A stretch of 64,000 nucleotides of DNA from JAJDFU01 sp964641965. GTDB lineage: Bacteria > Bacteroidota > Bacteroidia > Chitinophagales > Saprospiraceae. Shown here piece after piece: positions 52,650 to 61,198 of this stretch. Both the position numbers and the translations under genes were made by a program. The notes beneath the pieces are model-generated. The model worked only from the letters and a program-made list of their open reading frames with translations. It did no database searches and was not told where the DNA came from. The DNA lies in NCBI GenBank assembly GCA_964641965.1, contig CAZXLD010000012.1:36083-100082 (forward strand). The letters run 5' to 3'. Position 1 is the stretch's first letter, and each line of letters begins with the position of its first letter.

Positions 52650-53372
52650 ATGCCTTCTTCTCAATTTGGTAAACTACTTGAGCTTTTAAACCTCCGATAT
52701 AAACCACATCCCTGGCATGGAATCCCTGCTGGAGAAAATGCACCGGAACTCCTTACGGCCTTTATTGAGGTGGTCCCTTCCGACACCATCAAATATGAGG
52801 TAGATAAACCCAGTGGATATTTAAAAATTGACCGTCCGCAGAAGTTTTCAAGTCTGGTGCCTGCCATGTATGGATTCATTCCACAAACCTACTGTATGGA
52901 AAATGTGGCCGCCTACTGCATGAAGAAGATTGGTCGGAAGGGGATACAGGGCGATGGAGATCCGCTGGATATCTTGGTTTTATGCGAACGAGAGGTACCG
53001 AGAGGAGACATGTTGGTTCAGGCGATTCCCATCGGAGGATTCCGGATGATCGACAAAGGAGAAGCCGATGATAAGATTATTTCCGTCCTAGTCAATGATG
53101 CCGTGTATGGCCATTACCGGGATGTCACCAATTTACCGAATAATGTGCTGAGAAGATTAAAGCATTATTTTTTAACCTACAAGCAAATTCCAGGAGAAGA
53201 GATTCAAAGTGAAATAACCCATACTTATGGTCAGGGCGAAGCCTGGGATGTAATTCGTGCCAGTATTTCCGATTATCAAACGCACTTCGGAAATTTGGAA
53301 GATGAGTTGGCCAGGTTGGCGAAGCAATGGGTGGAGTACCCTCAAGAAATTGTAACCAAAGGAGAAAAGTAA
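52650..53372 (+). CDS. ppa: Inorganic pyrophosphatase (soluble, family I)
   Basis: 240 residues. Hydrolyses pyrophosphate to two phosphates and pulls biosynthetic reactions forward. The family I signature D-G-D-P-L-D-I is present in GDGDPLDILVL, with KYEVDKPSG and the AIPIGGFRMIDKGEADDKII segment that provides further metal-binding acids. It is longer than E. coli Ppa (176 residues) at both ends, as in related Bacteroidota. Single gene. Confidence 0.93.
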   Translation: MPSSQFGKLLELLNLRYKPHPWHGIPAGENAPELLTAFIEVVPSDTIKYEVDKPSGYLKIDRPQKFSSLVPAMYGFIPQTYCMENVAAYCMKKIGRKGIQGDGDPLDILVLCEREVPRGDMLVQAIPIGGFRMIDKGEADDKIISVLVNDAVYGHYRDVTNLPNNVLRRLKHYFLTYKQIPGEEIQSEITHTYGQGEAWDVIRASISDYQTHFGNLEDELARLAKQWVEYPQEIVTKGEK

Positions 53373-53527
53373 CCTTCTTTCCAGCGCATACAAATGTCAA
53401 CATTTTGACTTTTTTTGTCATATCCATAAAAGTGGAATAACAATACTTTTATAAGGAGCTAAAACCAGCATTTTTAAAAAAAACTACTCCCAAACATCCC
53501 TGTCCAAACACAAACAACACAAGCACC

Positions 53528-53932
53528 ATGAAAGAAAAGGTATCTTCCATAATGACCACCGATGTGGTAACAATCAGTCAGGACGAAACATTAGACCAGG
53601 CAAAAGAATATTTCTTCCAACATAAAATGAACCACCACCTTCCCGTGGTTGAGGAAGGCAAGCTGGTTGGTATTATTTCCACTACCGACCTTTTGAAACT
53701 AAACAAGCCTTTTGAGGAGTACACCTCTATAAAAGTCAAAGAAATAATGACTACGAAGGTAGGCACTCTTTCACCAGATGATCAAATCGGGACGGCCGCA
53801 GAAATTTTTCTCCATAATTTTTTCCATGCCATCCCAATTGTAGATGAGAATCGCATCTTACTTGGAATCGTTTCTCTGGTAGACGTCCTCAAACACCAAC
53901 ACGACAAGCATTACCCCGCGTTTGGTCAATAA
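53528..53932 (+). CDS. CBS domain protein (tandem CBS pair)
   Basis: 134 residues consisting of two CBS motifs: SIMTTDVVTISQDETLDQAKEYF...HLPVVEEGKLVGIISTTDLL and IMTTKVGTLSPDDQIGTAAEIF...AIPIVDENRILLGIVSLVDVL. Such stand-alone Bateman modules bind adenine nucleotides and often sense energy state. AAGGAGC occurs about 70 bases upstream, too far to be a ribosome site. The 3' end overlaps that of the convergent SDR gene by 7 bases. Confidence 0.88.
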   Translation: MKEKVSSIMTTDVVTISQDETLDQAKEYFFQHKMNHHLPVVEEGKLVGIISTTDLLKLNKPFEEYTSIKVKEIMTTKVGTLSPDDQIGTAAEIFLHNFFHAIPIVDENRILLGIVSLVDVLKHQHDKHYPAFGQ

Positions 53933-54942
53933 GACCTCAGGCTATGCTTTTCTGCCAGCGCTTCCGCTTTGTCCCATAATTGCTGCCCGGCAGTTGCATC
54001 ATAGCACTTTTCATCCATACGCCGGTGTACCATCATGTGAAAATATTGATTGGTCTTACCTTCCATTTCTTCAGCTGCTGCCAAGTAAACAAATGGAGGA
54101 GCTGCTTTTTCCGGGGATTGGAAAAAGAGTTTGAAGAAGGTATTCAAAAATAGCTTTAGAAAAGGAGGCGCTTCGCGTGCAATATTGGTATTGACAGGCC
54201 CCGGACAAGCCGCTTGTACCGAGACATCAACTACTCCATTGGGGTTAAGTCGCCTCGATAACTCGGAAGAATAGGTGTTTAATACCAGCTTGTAATAACT
54301 ATATCTACTGATTCCTCCATTCACGCCATAGTCTTGGTAGATCCCAAGTTCATCGAAATCGATCGGGTCTGCATTGCGGTGTGAATCGGAAGAGGTAAAA
54401 ATGATCCTGGGTCTTTCTGAAGGATCAGGTAGACCATTTCCTGCAAATACCGTGTTGGGAATGGTTCCATCTGCCAGCAAACGTCCAAGGAGAATGTGTT
54501 TGGCCAGAAAATTGACCATAAACATTTCCTCAAGCCCATCGGATGTCTTGCGGGGCTTGGCTTGAGCCACTCCGGCATTACAAATGACCACGTCCAACTG
54601 TACTCCCTGCTCCTTTAGCCGGTCGGCGAGTGCATGAATGGATTCCTTTTGCGTGAGGTCCAGCTTTTCCATTCGTACCAATTCCGACCCACTAAGGGCT
54701 TTGACCTTCTCTCCCGCTTCTGGGTGGCCACCCCGGCAAGCCATTATCAGATCAGCTCCGCGCCGAGCAGCCTGCACGGCAATAGCAAAACCTACGCCTG
54801 AGTTTGCTCCGGTTATCAGGACAGTTTTTCCATCTAGTCGATCCTGATCATGTAAGGGACGGACATTCTCTTTTTTGGCTCTAAAATCTTTAACGCCGGT
54901 GACTACGGCTTCAAAAGGGTTCTTGAAGCGTCCTTGTGCCAT
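53926..54942 (-). CDS. Short-chain dehydrogenase (retinol dehydrogenase/protochlorophyllide reductase-like)
   Basis: 338 residues. VLITGANSGVGFAIA is the NADP-binding TGxxxGxG motif, with VVICNAGVAQ, a serine in FTSSDSHR and the catalytic YSYYK tyrosine/lysine. The extended C-terminus and helices resemble eukaryote-like RDH/WWOX and POR-like SDRs. Substrate unknown. It shares direction with the S9 peptidase gene, 176 bases away with a hairpin between. Confidence 0.82.
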   Translation of the reverse strand: MAQGRFKNPFEAVVTGVKDFRAKKENVRPLHDQDRLDGKTVLITGANSGVGFAIAVQAARRGADLIMACRGGHPEAGEKVKALSGSELVRMEKLDLTQKESIHALADRLKEQGVQLDVVICNAGVAQAKPRKTSDGLEEMFMVNFLAKHILLGRLLADGTIPNTVFAGNGLPDPSERPRIIFTSSDSHRNADPIDFDELGIYQDYGVNGGISRYSYYKLVLNTYSSELSRRLNPNGVVDVSVQAACPGPVNTNIAREAPPFLKLFLNTFFKLFFQSPEKAAPPFVYLAAAEEMEGKTNQYFHMMVHRRMDEKCYDATAGQQLWDKAEALAEKHSLRSY

Positions 54943-55055
54943 GTATATCGGTTAGGTTGGGTAAAAAAATTTCCTGAAGCTTTCTTTCTTCAGGAGTATT
55001 GCCGTAAACAGAGCCGAAAATAATCAATTATCCTAATGGAACGGATAGACCAGGA

Positions 55056-55104
55056 GGAAGATGAGGCTGTTCAAACATCTACCCTGCCAGCATCCTCATC
55101 TTCC
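55056..55104 (-). terminator. Hairpin between the S9 peptidase and SDR genes
   Basis: GGAAGATGAGG pairs exactly with CCTCATCTTCC around a long loop, just after the peptidase stop codon. It lacks a T-tract on the minus strand, so it may be a processing or attenuating hairpin instead of a full terminator. Confidence 0.45.
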
Positions 55105-55118
55105 TTGGTCGTACCAAC

Positions 55119-57896
55119 CTATTCTTCGCTTAGCTCAAACCCTTGTTGAATACCTTTTTCCAGTGGGGGCACCCCTTTTTTCATCCAATTGGGCATAGGT
55201 TCATCCATTAAATAATGGTCGAAAAACTGTTGCATCCTCCGGGTAAAATCTTTTTGATTCTGCAATTGCCGAATGCCGTGTGGCTCCCCATTGTAATTTA
55301 ACAACCAGGCTGGTTTGCCAAGCCTTCGAAGAGCCACAAAAAATTCAATCCCCTGGTACCAGGGTACAGCGGTATCTTCATCATTGTGCAGGATGAGCAC
55401 CGGTGTATTCACTTTATCCAGATAGAATAAGGGCGAGTTTTCCAGGTACCGCATAGGGTATTCCCACAAAGAACCTCCGATTCGGCTTTGGGTATGCTCG
55501 TATTGGAACATCCGGCTCAAACCTGTACCCCATCGAATCCCGCCATAGGCAGACGTCATATTTACCACTGGAGCTCCGGATTCTGCACATTTAAACAGAT
55601 CAGTTTGGGTAATGATATAAGCATCCTGATAGCCGCCCCAACTATGCCCTTGGATTCCAAGTCGATCCCGGTCTACATAGCCCTCTTTCAGCAAAGCCAA
55701 GGTTCCGGATACAACCGCATCATAGGCACTCTTACCAGGGTATCCTTCCTGGTACCAGATGTCTGGAATGAAGATTACATATCCCCTGCTGGCATAAAAG
55801 GTAAAGTTGATGATAGAACGGCTAGGTGCGGGAACATAATGTCGATTTAACTGCTGGGCATAACGTTCATAGAAGTATACGATAGCGGGGTACTGTTTGA
55901 CCGGGTCAAAATTCTCTGGCTTAATAATCAAGCCCTGGCGTACTTTCCCATTGGGATCCGTCCATTCAAAAAGTTCTTTTGTACACCAGTTATAGTCTTG
56001 CTGCTGTGGATTGGCAGTGCTGATTTGTTGGATCGAATTCAGATCGTCGGACAAATAAAGATCCGGAAAGTCTATTGTGTTCTGGCGGGTAAAAACATAT
56101 TTTTCCGCGTTTTTTGCCTTTCGCACAGTCTGACTATATAGGTGATCGGCACTCCGAGTAATTTCCTCAATTTCACCAGTTTCTACTTCCAGCCAGGCAT
56201 AGCCTGAACCTTTGGTCTTTTGATCAAAAATATGTAGCAGGATCTTTTCGTCACGGGGGATAAAACGCTGCTCCCGATCCAGTCGAATATAGCGATAAAC
56301 GGTTTCAGATTCCCTTCCCCTTGTCAGTCGAATAGGATCACTATTACCAGTCGGATCAATTTTCCAAATATCATATCGATCGTTGACCAAAATATGTCCG
56401 TCACCTTCCAGCCACCCGGCAATTCCATTGGATCCTGCTTTCATTGGACGATCGTTGGTTTCATCGTACCATTTCATCTCCTCACTGGCGGGAATTCGAA
56501 GGGTTTGCCCGGTTTCAACATGGTAAAAATTGTAGGAGGAATCCTCGCGAAGATACCAGGAGACGAACCGGGCCTCAGGAGAAAGTCTGGGAAAAGCCCG
56601 CACACGCTCACCGATCTGCTTGGTCGTCCCCGTATTTACATCAATCAGGTAAATATCGCTTCGGGCCGGACCTCCCTCCCAGGAGATACTCTTTAGATAA
56701 GGCCGGTCATTTGTGCCTAAGGCAACATCTGCATTGCCCTCATTGCCTAAGTCAACAGATGGCATAGACTCACTGCCCAGGGAAATAAATCGCTGTTGAT
56801 CAACCAACCAGACCGTTTGATAGGTTCTCTTTTCTTCATCATCGGCGCGCACTTCTTGCTGTGGGTAAAGTTGGGCATCCTGCCAGGTCCAAACCTCCAC
56901 ATTGACAATTTCTTCTTTCAGCAGTCCGGTATCCTGAAGGATAGGCTCTTTTCCAATACCAAAATAAAGCCGCTCTCCATTTGCTGAGAATTCGGGTTTA
57001 GTATCCGGCCCGATGCGCAAGCCATCTTCCAACAGATCATCTGCCTGGAGCGTGATTAAGTCAGCTGTCGGCATACCCTGTTTCCAATACCCTAGTTCGG
57101 GATTTCGAATTTTGGCTTTTGTAGTATCCAGATCGGCTAAGAAAGCAGCTTGCTCACCCTGTTCATCCAAAGTCAGCTGACTGTACTTTCCTTTTTCAGT
57201 AAATATTCCGGAAAACGCTCCATTTTGGACATCAAAATAATAGACACCGGCATCGAGATCCTCCTCGTCTCCGGTCGACGTTGCCAAAAAACCGGGCGCT
57301 TCTTCTGCTGCCACAACTTGGGTGGCATAGAATAATGTGTCTTCAACCCCACTTATTAAATTTCTTATCACAAGTCGGGAACCATTTTCGTCGTTTTCTT
57401 TTTTCTGATCCTTGTTAGTGCTGTCCTTTTTGGCTGGCTCCAAATGATAAACCAACCAACCAGACCATTTTTCCGGTAGGATAAAAGATTTTACATCGGG
57501 GATTTTTACAATCGATTGATCCATGGAATAAATAGCCAATGTATCGCCTGGCAGATCGTTCTTCTTGATCTTTCTTCTCCGCATAGCTTTTAAGCTGTCT
57601 TTGGAAGGGCTAAGCAGGAAGGCGGCCATGCTACCATCTGCACTCCACGAGGCCGACTTTCCTCTGGGAAAAACAGTTGTCTCCTTCGATTCAGTATCAT
57701 AAATATGAATGGAAGGATCACCTTCGCGCGAATTCAGTTGATAAAGAACCGCAGATCCGTCGGAAGCAATTGAATAGGATGATATTGTTTTCCAGGAGAT
57801 TAAGGATTCGTGGTCGAGGGCTTTCTTAGATGATGATTGGGCAGTCACCCAGTTTACCAGCAAAAGCAAAATTAGGACTGATGGATATTTAAGCAT
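55119..57896 (-). CDS. Secreted S9 family (prolyl oligopeptidase-type) peptidase
   Basis: 925 residues from the ATG at 57896, which starts a signal peptide (LILLLLVNWVTAQ); the open frame upstream to 57974 is ignored. An N-terminal beta-propeller region (to about residue 620) is followed by an alpha/beta hydrolase domain with the nucleophile in GHSWGGYQ, the aspartate in LHNDEDTAVPWYQG and the histidine in NGEPHGIR. Such periplasmic peptidases cut short peptides, some as dipeptidyl or acylaminoacyl peptidases; this one is of the long Bacteroidota type. Divergent from the MATE gene. Confidence 0.9.
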   Translation of the reverse strand: MLKYPSVLILLLLVNWVTAQSSSKKALDHESLISWKTISSYSIASDGSAVLYQLNSREGDPSIHIYDTESKETTVFPRGKSASWSADGSMAAFLLSPSKDSLKAMRRRKIKKNDLPGDTLAIYSMDQSIVKIPDVKSFILPEKWSGWLVYHLEPAKKDSTNKDQKKENDENGSRLVIRNLISGVEDTLFYATQVVAAEEAPGFLATSTGDEEDLDAGVYYFDVQNGAFSGIFTEKGKYSQLTLDEQGEQAAFLADLDTTKAKIRNPELGYWKQGMPTADLITLQADDLLEDGLRIGPDTKPEFSANGERLYFGIGKEPILQDTGLLKEEIVNVEVWTWQDAQLYPQQEVRADDEEKRTYQTVWLVDQQRFISLGSESMPSVDLGNEGNADVALGTNDRPYLKSISWEGGPARSDIYLIDVNTGTTKQIGERVRAFPRLSPEARFVSWYLREDSSYNFYHVETGQTLRIPASEEMKWYDETNDRPMKAGSNGIAGWLEGDGHILVNDRYDIWKIDPTGNSDPIRLTRGRESETVYRYIRLDREQRFIPRDEKILLHIFDQKTKGSGYAWLEVETGEIEEITRSADHLYSQTVRKAKNAEKYVFTRQNTIDFPDLYLSDDLNSIQQISTANPQQQDYNWCTKELFEWTDPNGKVRQGLIIKPENFDPVKQYPAIVYFYERYAQQLNRHYVPAPSRSIINFTFYASRGYVIFIPDIWYQEGYPGKSAYDAVVSGTLALLKEGYVDRDRLGIQGHSWGGYQDAYIITQTDLFKCAESGAPVVNMTSAYGGIRWGTGLSRMFQYEHTQSRIGGSLWEYPMRYLENSPLFYLDKVNTPVLILHNDEDTAVPWYQGIEFFVALRRLGKPAWLLNYNGEPHGIRQLQNQKDFTRRMQQFFDHYLMDEPMPNWMKKGVPPLEKGIQQGFELSEE

Positions 57897-58009
57897 TTTC
57901 ACTTCGTTTAACTTTTTTTGAAAAATAAACAATCCATTCACATTAGTGAACCTAAACGGCCAGACGCTCTCCATTTTCTTCCACTATTTGCAAAACCGAC
58001 CATACTTCC

Positions 58010-59398
58010 ATGCAAAAAACAATTCAATTGATCTGGGATAGTATCCAGGGTAAAGAGCAGGACTACACCGAAGGCAGCATCAATAGGTCCATACTCTTGC
58101 TGGCCGTTCCCATGATCCTGGAAATGGTAATGGAGTCGCTCTTCTCGGTGGTAGATGTTTTTTTTGTTTCCAGGGTCAGCATCCATGCTGTTGCTACGGT
58201 AGGGCTCACGGAATCCGTGCTCAGTATAATTTATGCATTGGCAATTGGGATTAGTACGGCACCTATGGCCTATGTGGCTCGGCGCACTGGAGAACACGAT
58301 CCGGAACGAGCGGCGATAGGGGCTGCTCAGGCAATTTGGATGGCCTTCTTTTTCAGTAGCATCATTAGTCTGGCCGGTATTCTCTATTCCGGTGATATCC
58401 TGCGCATGATGGGAAGCGAGAAGGACCTGATCCGCGAGGGAGTGACCTATACAAGAATTCTCTTGGGAAGCAACTGGGTTATTATGTTTCTGTTTTTGCT
58501 CAACGGGGTGTTTAGGGGAGCTGGAAACGCTGTTATAGCAATGCGGGTATTAATCCTTGCGAATGGACTCAATATTATCCTGGATCCACTACTGATTCTT
58601 GGAATAGGCCCTTTTCCGGAACTGGGCTTGACGGGTGCAGCGATCGCTACTACGGTAGGTCGTGGTACCGGTGTGGCGTATCAGTTGTATTTATTATTTA
58701 GAGGAGACAGCACGGTTCGGCTAAAACTACACCACTTCAAAATTCGCTGGGAGGTCATGCAAAAGATCCTGAAAATAGCGGCAACCGGCGCCGGTCAATT
58801 TATAATTGCTTCTGCCAGTTGGATTTTTTTGATGCGAATATTGAATATTCACGTAGGAGCTGCAGCGGTTGCCGGTTTTACTATTGCCATCCGAATTGTC
58901 ATGTTCACCATTTTACCTTCTTGGGGTTTAAGTAATGCAGCTGCTACCTTGGTCGGGCAAAACCTGGGGGCCAAAAAACCGAATCGAGCCGAATCTTCAG
59001 TGTGGCTGGCAGCCCGTTTAAATGTTATCTTTCTGACCTCCGTAGGGGCTCTTCTTTTCCTGCTGGCGCACCCGGTAATTAAGCTCTTCAACGAGGATCC
59101 CATGGTCGTTGATTCAGGCGTAACCAGTCTTCAAATCATATGCGCCAGCTATCTGTTTTTTGCATATGGCATGGTAATTAGCCAAGCCTTCAATGGTGCC
59201 GGGGATACACGGACCCCTACTTTCATGAATTTGTTCTGTTTTTGGATCCTAGAAATACCAATAGGTTATCTACTTGCAGTAACACTCGGATGGGGTGTGG
59301 CAGGTATAGCCACATCGATTGCACTCAGCGAAGCTATTTTAGCATTTCTTGCCATCTTCTTTTTTCGCAGGGGTAGCTGGAAAACGGTTGAGGTCTAG
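58010..59398 (+). CDS. MATE family efflux transporter
   Basis: 462 residues with twelve predicted membrane helices in two halves. SINRSILLLAVPMILEMVMESLFSVVDVFFVS and the later VGQNLGAKKPNRAE are diagnostic of MATE exporters, and QAFNGAGDTRTPT marks the second half. They expel cationic drugs or metabolites using sodium or proton gradients. Coupling ion and substrate cannot be told. It is a single gene, 113 bases from the divergent S9 peptidase start. Confidence 0.92.
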   Translation: MQKTIQLIWDSIQGKEQDYTEGSINRSILLLAVPMILEMVMESLFSVVDVFFVSRVSIHAVATVGLTESVLSIIYALAIGISTAPMAYVARRTGEHDPERAAIGAAQAIWMAFFFSSIISLAGILYSGDILRMMGSEKDLIREGVTYTRILLGSNWVIMFLFLLNGVFRGAGNAVIAMRVLILANGLNIILDPLLILGIGPFPELGLTGAAIATTVGRGTGVAYQLYLLFRGDSTVRLKLHHFKIRWEVMQKILKIAATGAGQFIIASASWIFLMRILNIHVGAAAVAGFTIAIRIVMFTILPSWGLSNAAATLVGQNLGAKKPNRAESSVWLAARLNVIFLTSVGALLFLLAHPVIKLFNEDPMVVDSGVTSLQIICASYLFFAYGMVISQAFNGAGDTRTPTFMNLFCFWILEIPIGYLLAVTLGWGVAGIATSIALSEAILAFLAIFFFRRGSWKTVEV

Positions 59399-59500
59399 GT
59401 GCAATAAAATTCTTCATTGTTGCATTATGACAAAGATTATATGTAGTTATTTCATCGACTGCCCCATGAAGATGGGATTTACATGGAGTTAACCGGGCCC

Positions 59501-59508
59501 TATATTTG
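59501..59508 (+). promoter_or_regulatory. Candidate -7 box for the secreted protein at 59640
   Basis: TATATTTG, an exact TAnnTTTG match. It predicts a leader of about 125 bases in front of the preferred ATG at 59640, or about 40 bases before the alternative ATG at 59553. Confidence 0.5.
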
Positions 59509-59639
59509 TAGTGTAAGGTTAAAAAACCAGTATAATCCCAAATCCGATACCCATGAGCATTGCCAAACCAAATAGAAAACCATCGTCCCCCTCGTTCAAC
59601 GGATGGATATTCGACAAGCGGTCGAATGAGGAAAAATCC

Positions 59640-60608
59640 ATGAAGACAACAGTCCAACAATTCGGTTCTTTATTATCCATCTTTGTAGTTAGCATGCTTG
59701 TGGCATTGTGGGTTCCTACAGAGTTGAATGCTCAAGGAAATCCTTATTATGAGACTACTGCAGACAATGGTAGTTCGGCTGTAAGAAATGAGATAGCCGA
59801 TGGTTACTCCAGCTATAAAATTTTTGATGTCGGTTGTGTTGAAGGTGCGCTGAACGGGTATTTCCGTCCTGAAAATTGGGAAATCCAAGTTTCCGGGGTC
59901 GGGAATATTCCGTCCATGCGCGTTGATGAATTAGGGGGTAGTTCCATCGACGTGCACCCAGGACAAACCGTATCACTTTCTATTTTGATCCCCGCCGAAG
60001 GACATTTGCTAGTCGATTGGTCCTGGACAGCCAGTGCTGACTCCAGCAGTGCCTATAGTGTCCAATCTGAAAAAACTTCAGAGTGGCTGGGGTCCCGAGG
60101 AGCTTATTTTTCGGATGCCTTCCTCCCAAACAATCGATTCAAATTAACCCTGACTAATGAAGGATCGAAAAAATCAGTATTCCACTTTACCTATTTCCAG
60201 TTTCTCACTCAGGCCCGCAAGGTAGCAATACAAGCAGATGCGTTTGGTCGTCCCTTCAATGCTCAGGTTCTGGAATTAGGTGCTGAAATCAGCGATATCC
60301 TTTTCCCCTTGGCCATGGAAATATCCGACCGCTCAGACTTGGACCCGGCTGTGGCCGGAGTTCCATTCCTAGATGAAGACGGACATCCCGGCAGCAAATA
60401 TGACCAGCAACTATTGAAGGATGGATCTTTTGGGTTTCGGGTATCGTACGAAGACCAGGTCGGCACTGAAAACGGGCGTCAGGTCATTTATCGGGAATGG
60501 GTTATTACCGATCCTTGCAGTGGAAATCAAATTTCCAATACCCAAGCCATCTACCTACGAGAATCTTCTACTGGAAATACTCCAATGCTCGGTAAGTCAA
60601 GACCCTAA
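59640..60608 (+). CDS. Secreted protein of unknown function
   Basis: 322 residues from the ATG at 59640, which begins an ordinary signal peptide (MKTTVQQFGSLLSIFVVSMLV, cleavage after LNAQG). The ATG at 59553 would add 29 polar residues before it. The mature part is beta-rich, with GCVEGALNGYFRPENWEIQVSG and LDEDGHPGSKYDQQLLKDGSFGFRVSYED; only a few cysteines and no T9SS sorting domain. I do not recognise the family. Confidence 0.65.
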   Translation: MKTTVQQFGSLLSIFVVSMLVALWVPTELNAQGNPYYETTADNGSSAVRNEIADGYSSYKIFDVGCVEGALNGYFRPENWEIQVSGVGNIPSMRVDELGGSSIDVHPGQTVSLSILIPAEGHLLVDWSWTASADSSSAYSVQSEKTSEWLGSRGAYFSDAFLPNNRFKLTLTNEGSKKSVFHFTYFQFLTQARKVAIQADAFGRPFNAQVLELGAEISDILFPLAMEISDRSDLDPAVAGVPFLDEDGHPGSKYDQQLLKDGSFGFRVSYEDQVGTENGRQVIYREWVITDPCSGNQISNTQAIYLRESSTGNTPMLGKSRP

Positions 60609-60654
60609 CCATAGGGGGCCAAAAATGCTAAGATCTGCCGGAATGGGTAGGACC

Positions 60655-60692
60655 AGAAATGGGGAAGCAAGCGTTCTTGCTTCCCCATTTCT
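60655..60692 (+). terminator. Strong 17-bp hairpin terminator
   Basis: AGAAATGGGGAAGCAAG pairs perfectly with CTTGCTTCCCCATTTCT around a CGTT loop, between the secreted protein gene and the carboxymuconolactone decarboxylase-like gene. The T-tract afterwards is weak. Confidence 0.75.
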
Positions 60693-60737
60693 GATTTGGT
60701 TACTTTGGAGTCTTTTAGAGAATGCAACATCATACTT

Positions 60738-61082
60738 ATGTCAATCGTAGAAGAGTTTAACGCCTACAGAGTCAAAATGAATGAGAAGATTTTGGCTGAT
60801 GATAATAAGGTTTTAAAGAGGTTCTTTAATCTTGATACAAATGCCTACCAGGATGGAGCTTTGCCCACCAAAACCAAAGAATTACTTGGCCTTGTGGCAT
60901 CTTTGGTACTTCGTTGCGACGACTGTGTTCGCTACCATCTTGGGACCTGTCATGAACTCGGGGTAAATAAAGCGGAGATCTACGAGGTATTTGCCATTGC
61001 TAATCTGGTGGGAGGGTCCATTTGTATTCCACACACGCGCAGGGCTGTTGAGTATTGGGAAGCACTGGAAGCGAATATCTAA
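60738..61082 (+). CDS. Carboxymuconolactone decarboxylase/AhpD-like protein
   Basis: 114 residues from the ATG at 60738 (the frame continues back to 60696 without protein character). The motif Cys60-D-D-Cys63-V-R-Y-His67 is the CxxC...H redox centre of the AhpD/CMD fold, at the usual place in the helical bundle, followed by GVNKAEIYEVFAIANLVGG. Small CMD proteins of this type are thought to reduce peroxides or act with alkyl hydroperoxide systems. Single gene. Confidence 0.88.
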   Translation: MSIVEEFNAYRVKMNEKILADDNKVLKRFFNLDTNAYQDGALPTKTKELLGLVASLVLRCDDCVRYHLGTCHELGVNKAEIYEVFAIANLVGGSICIPHTRRAVEYWEALEANI

Positions 61083-61198
61083 AAGGCACAAGTGTTATTT
61101 GTCCTTATCCTGGGATTCTGGTATTTTTAGCAGTCCCGTTCTAATCGGGAATACCAGCATTCATTTCTACAGCTTACTGATTTCCAAAAGCAGATTGA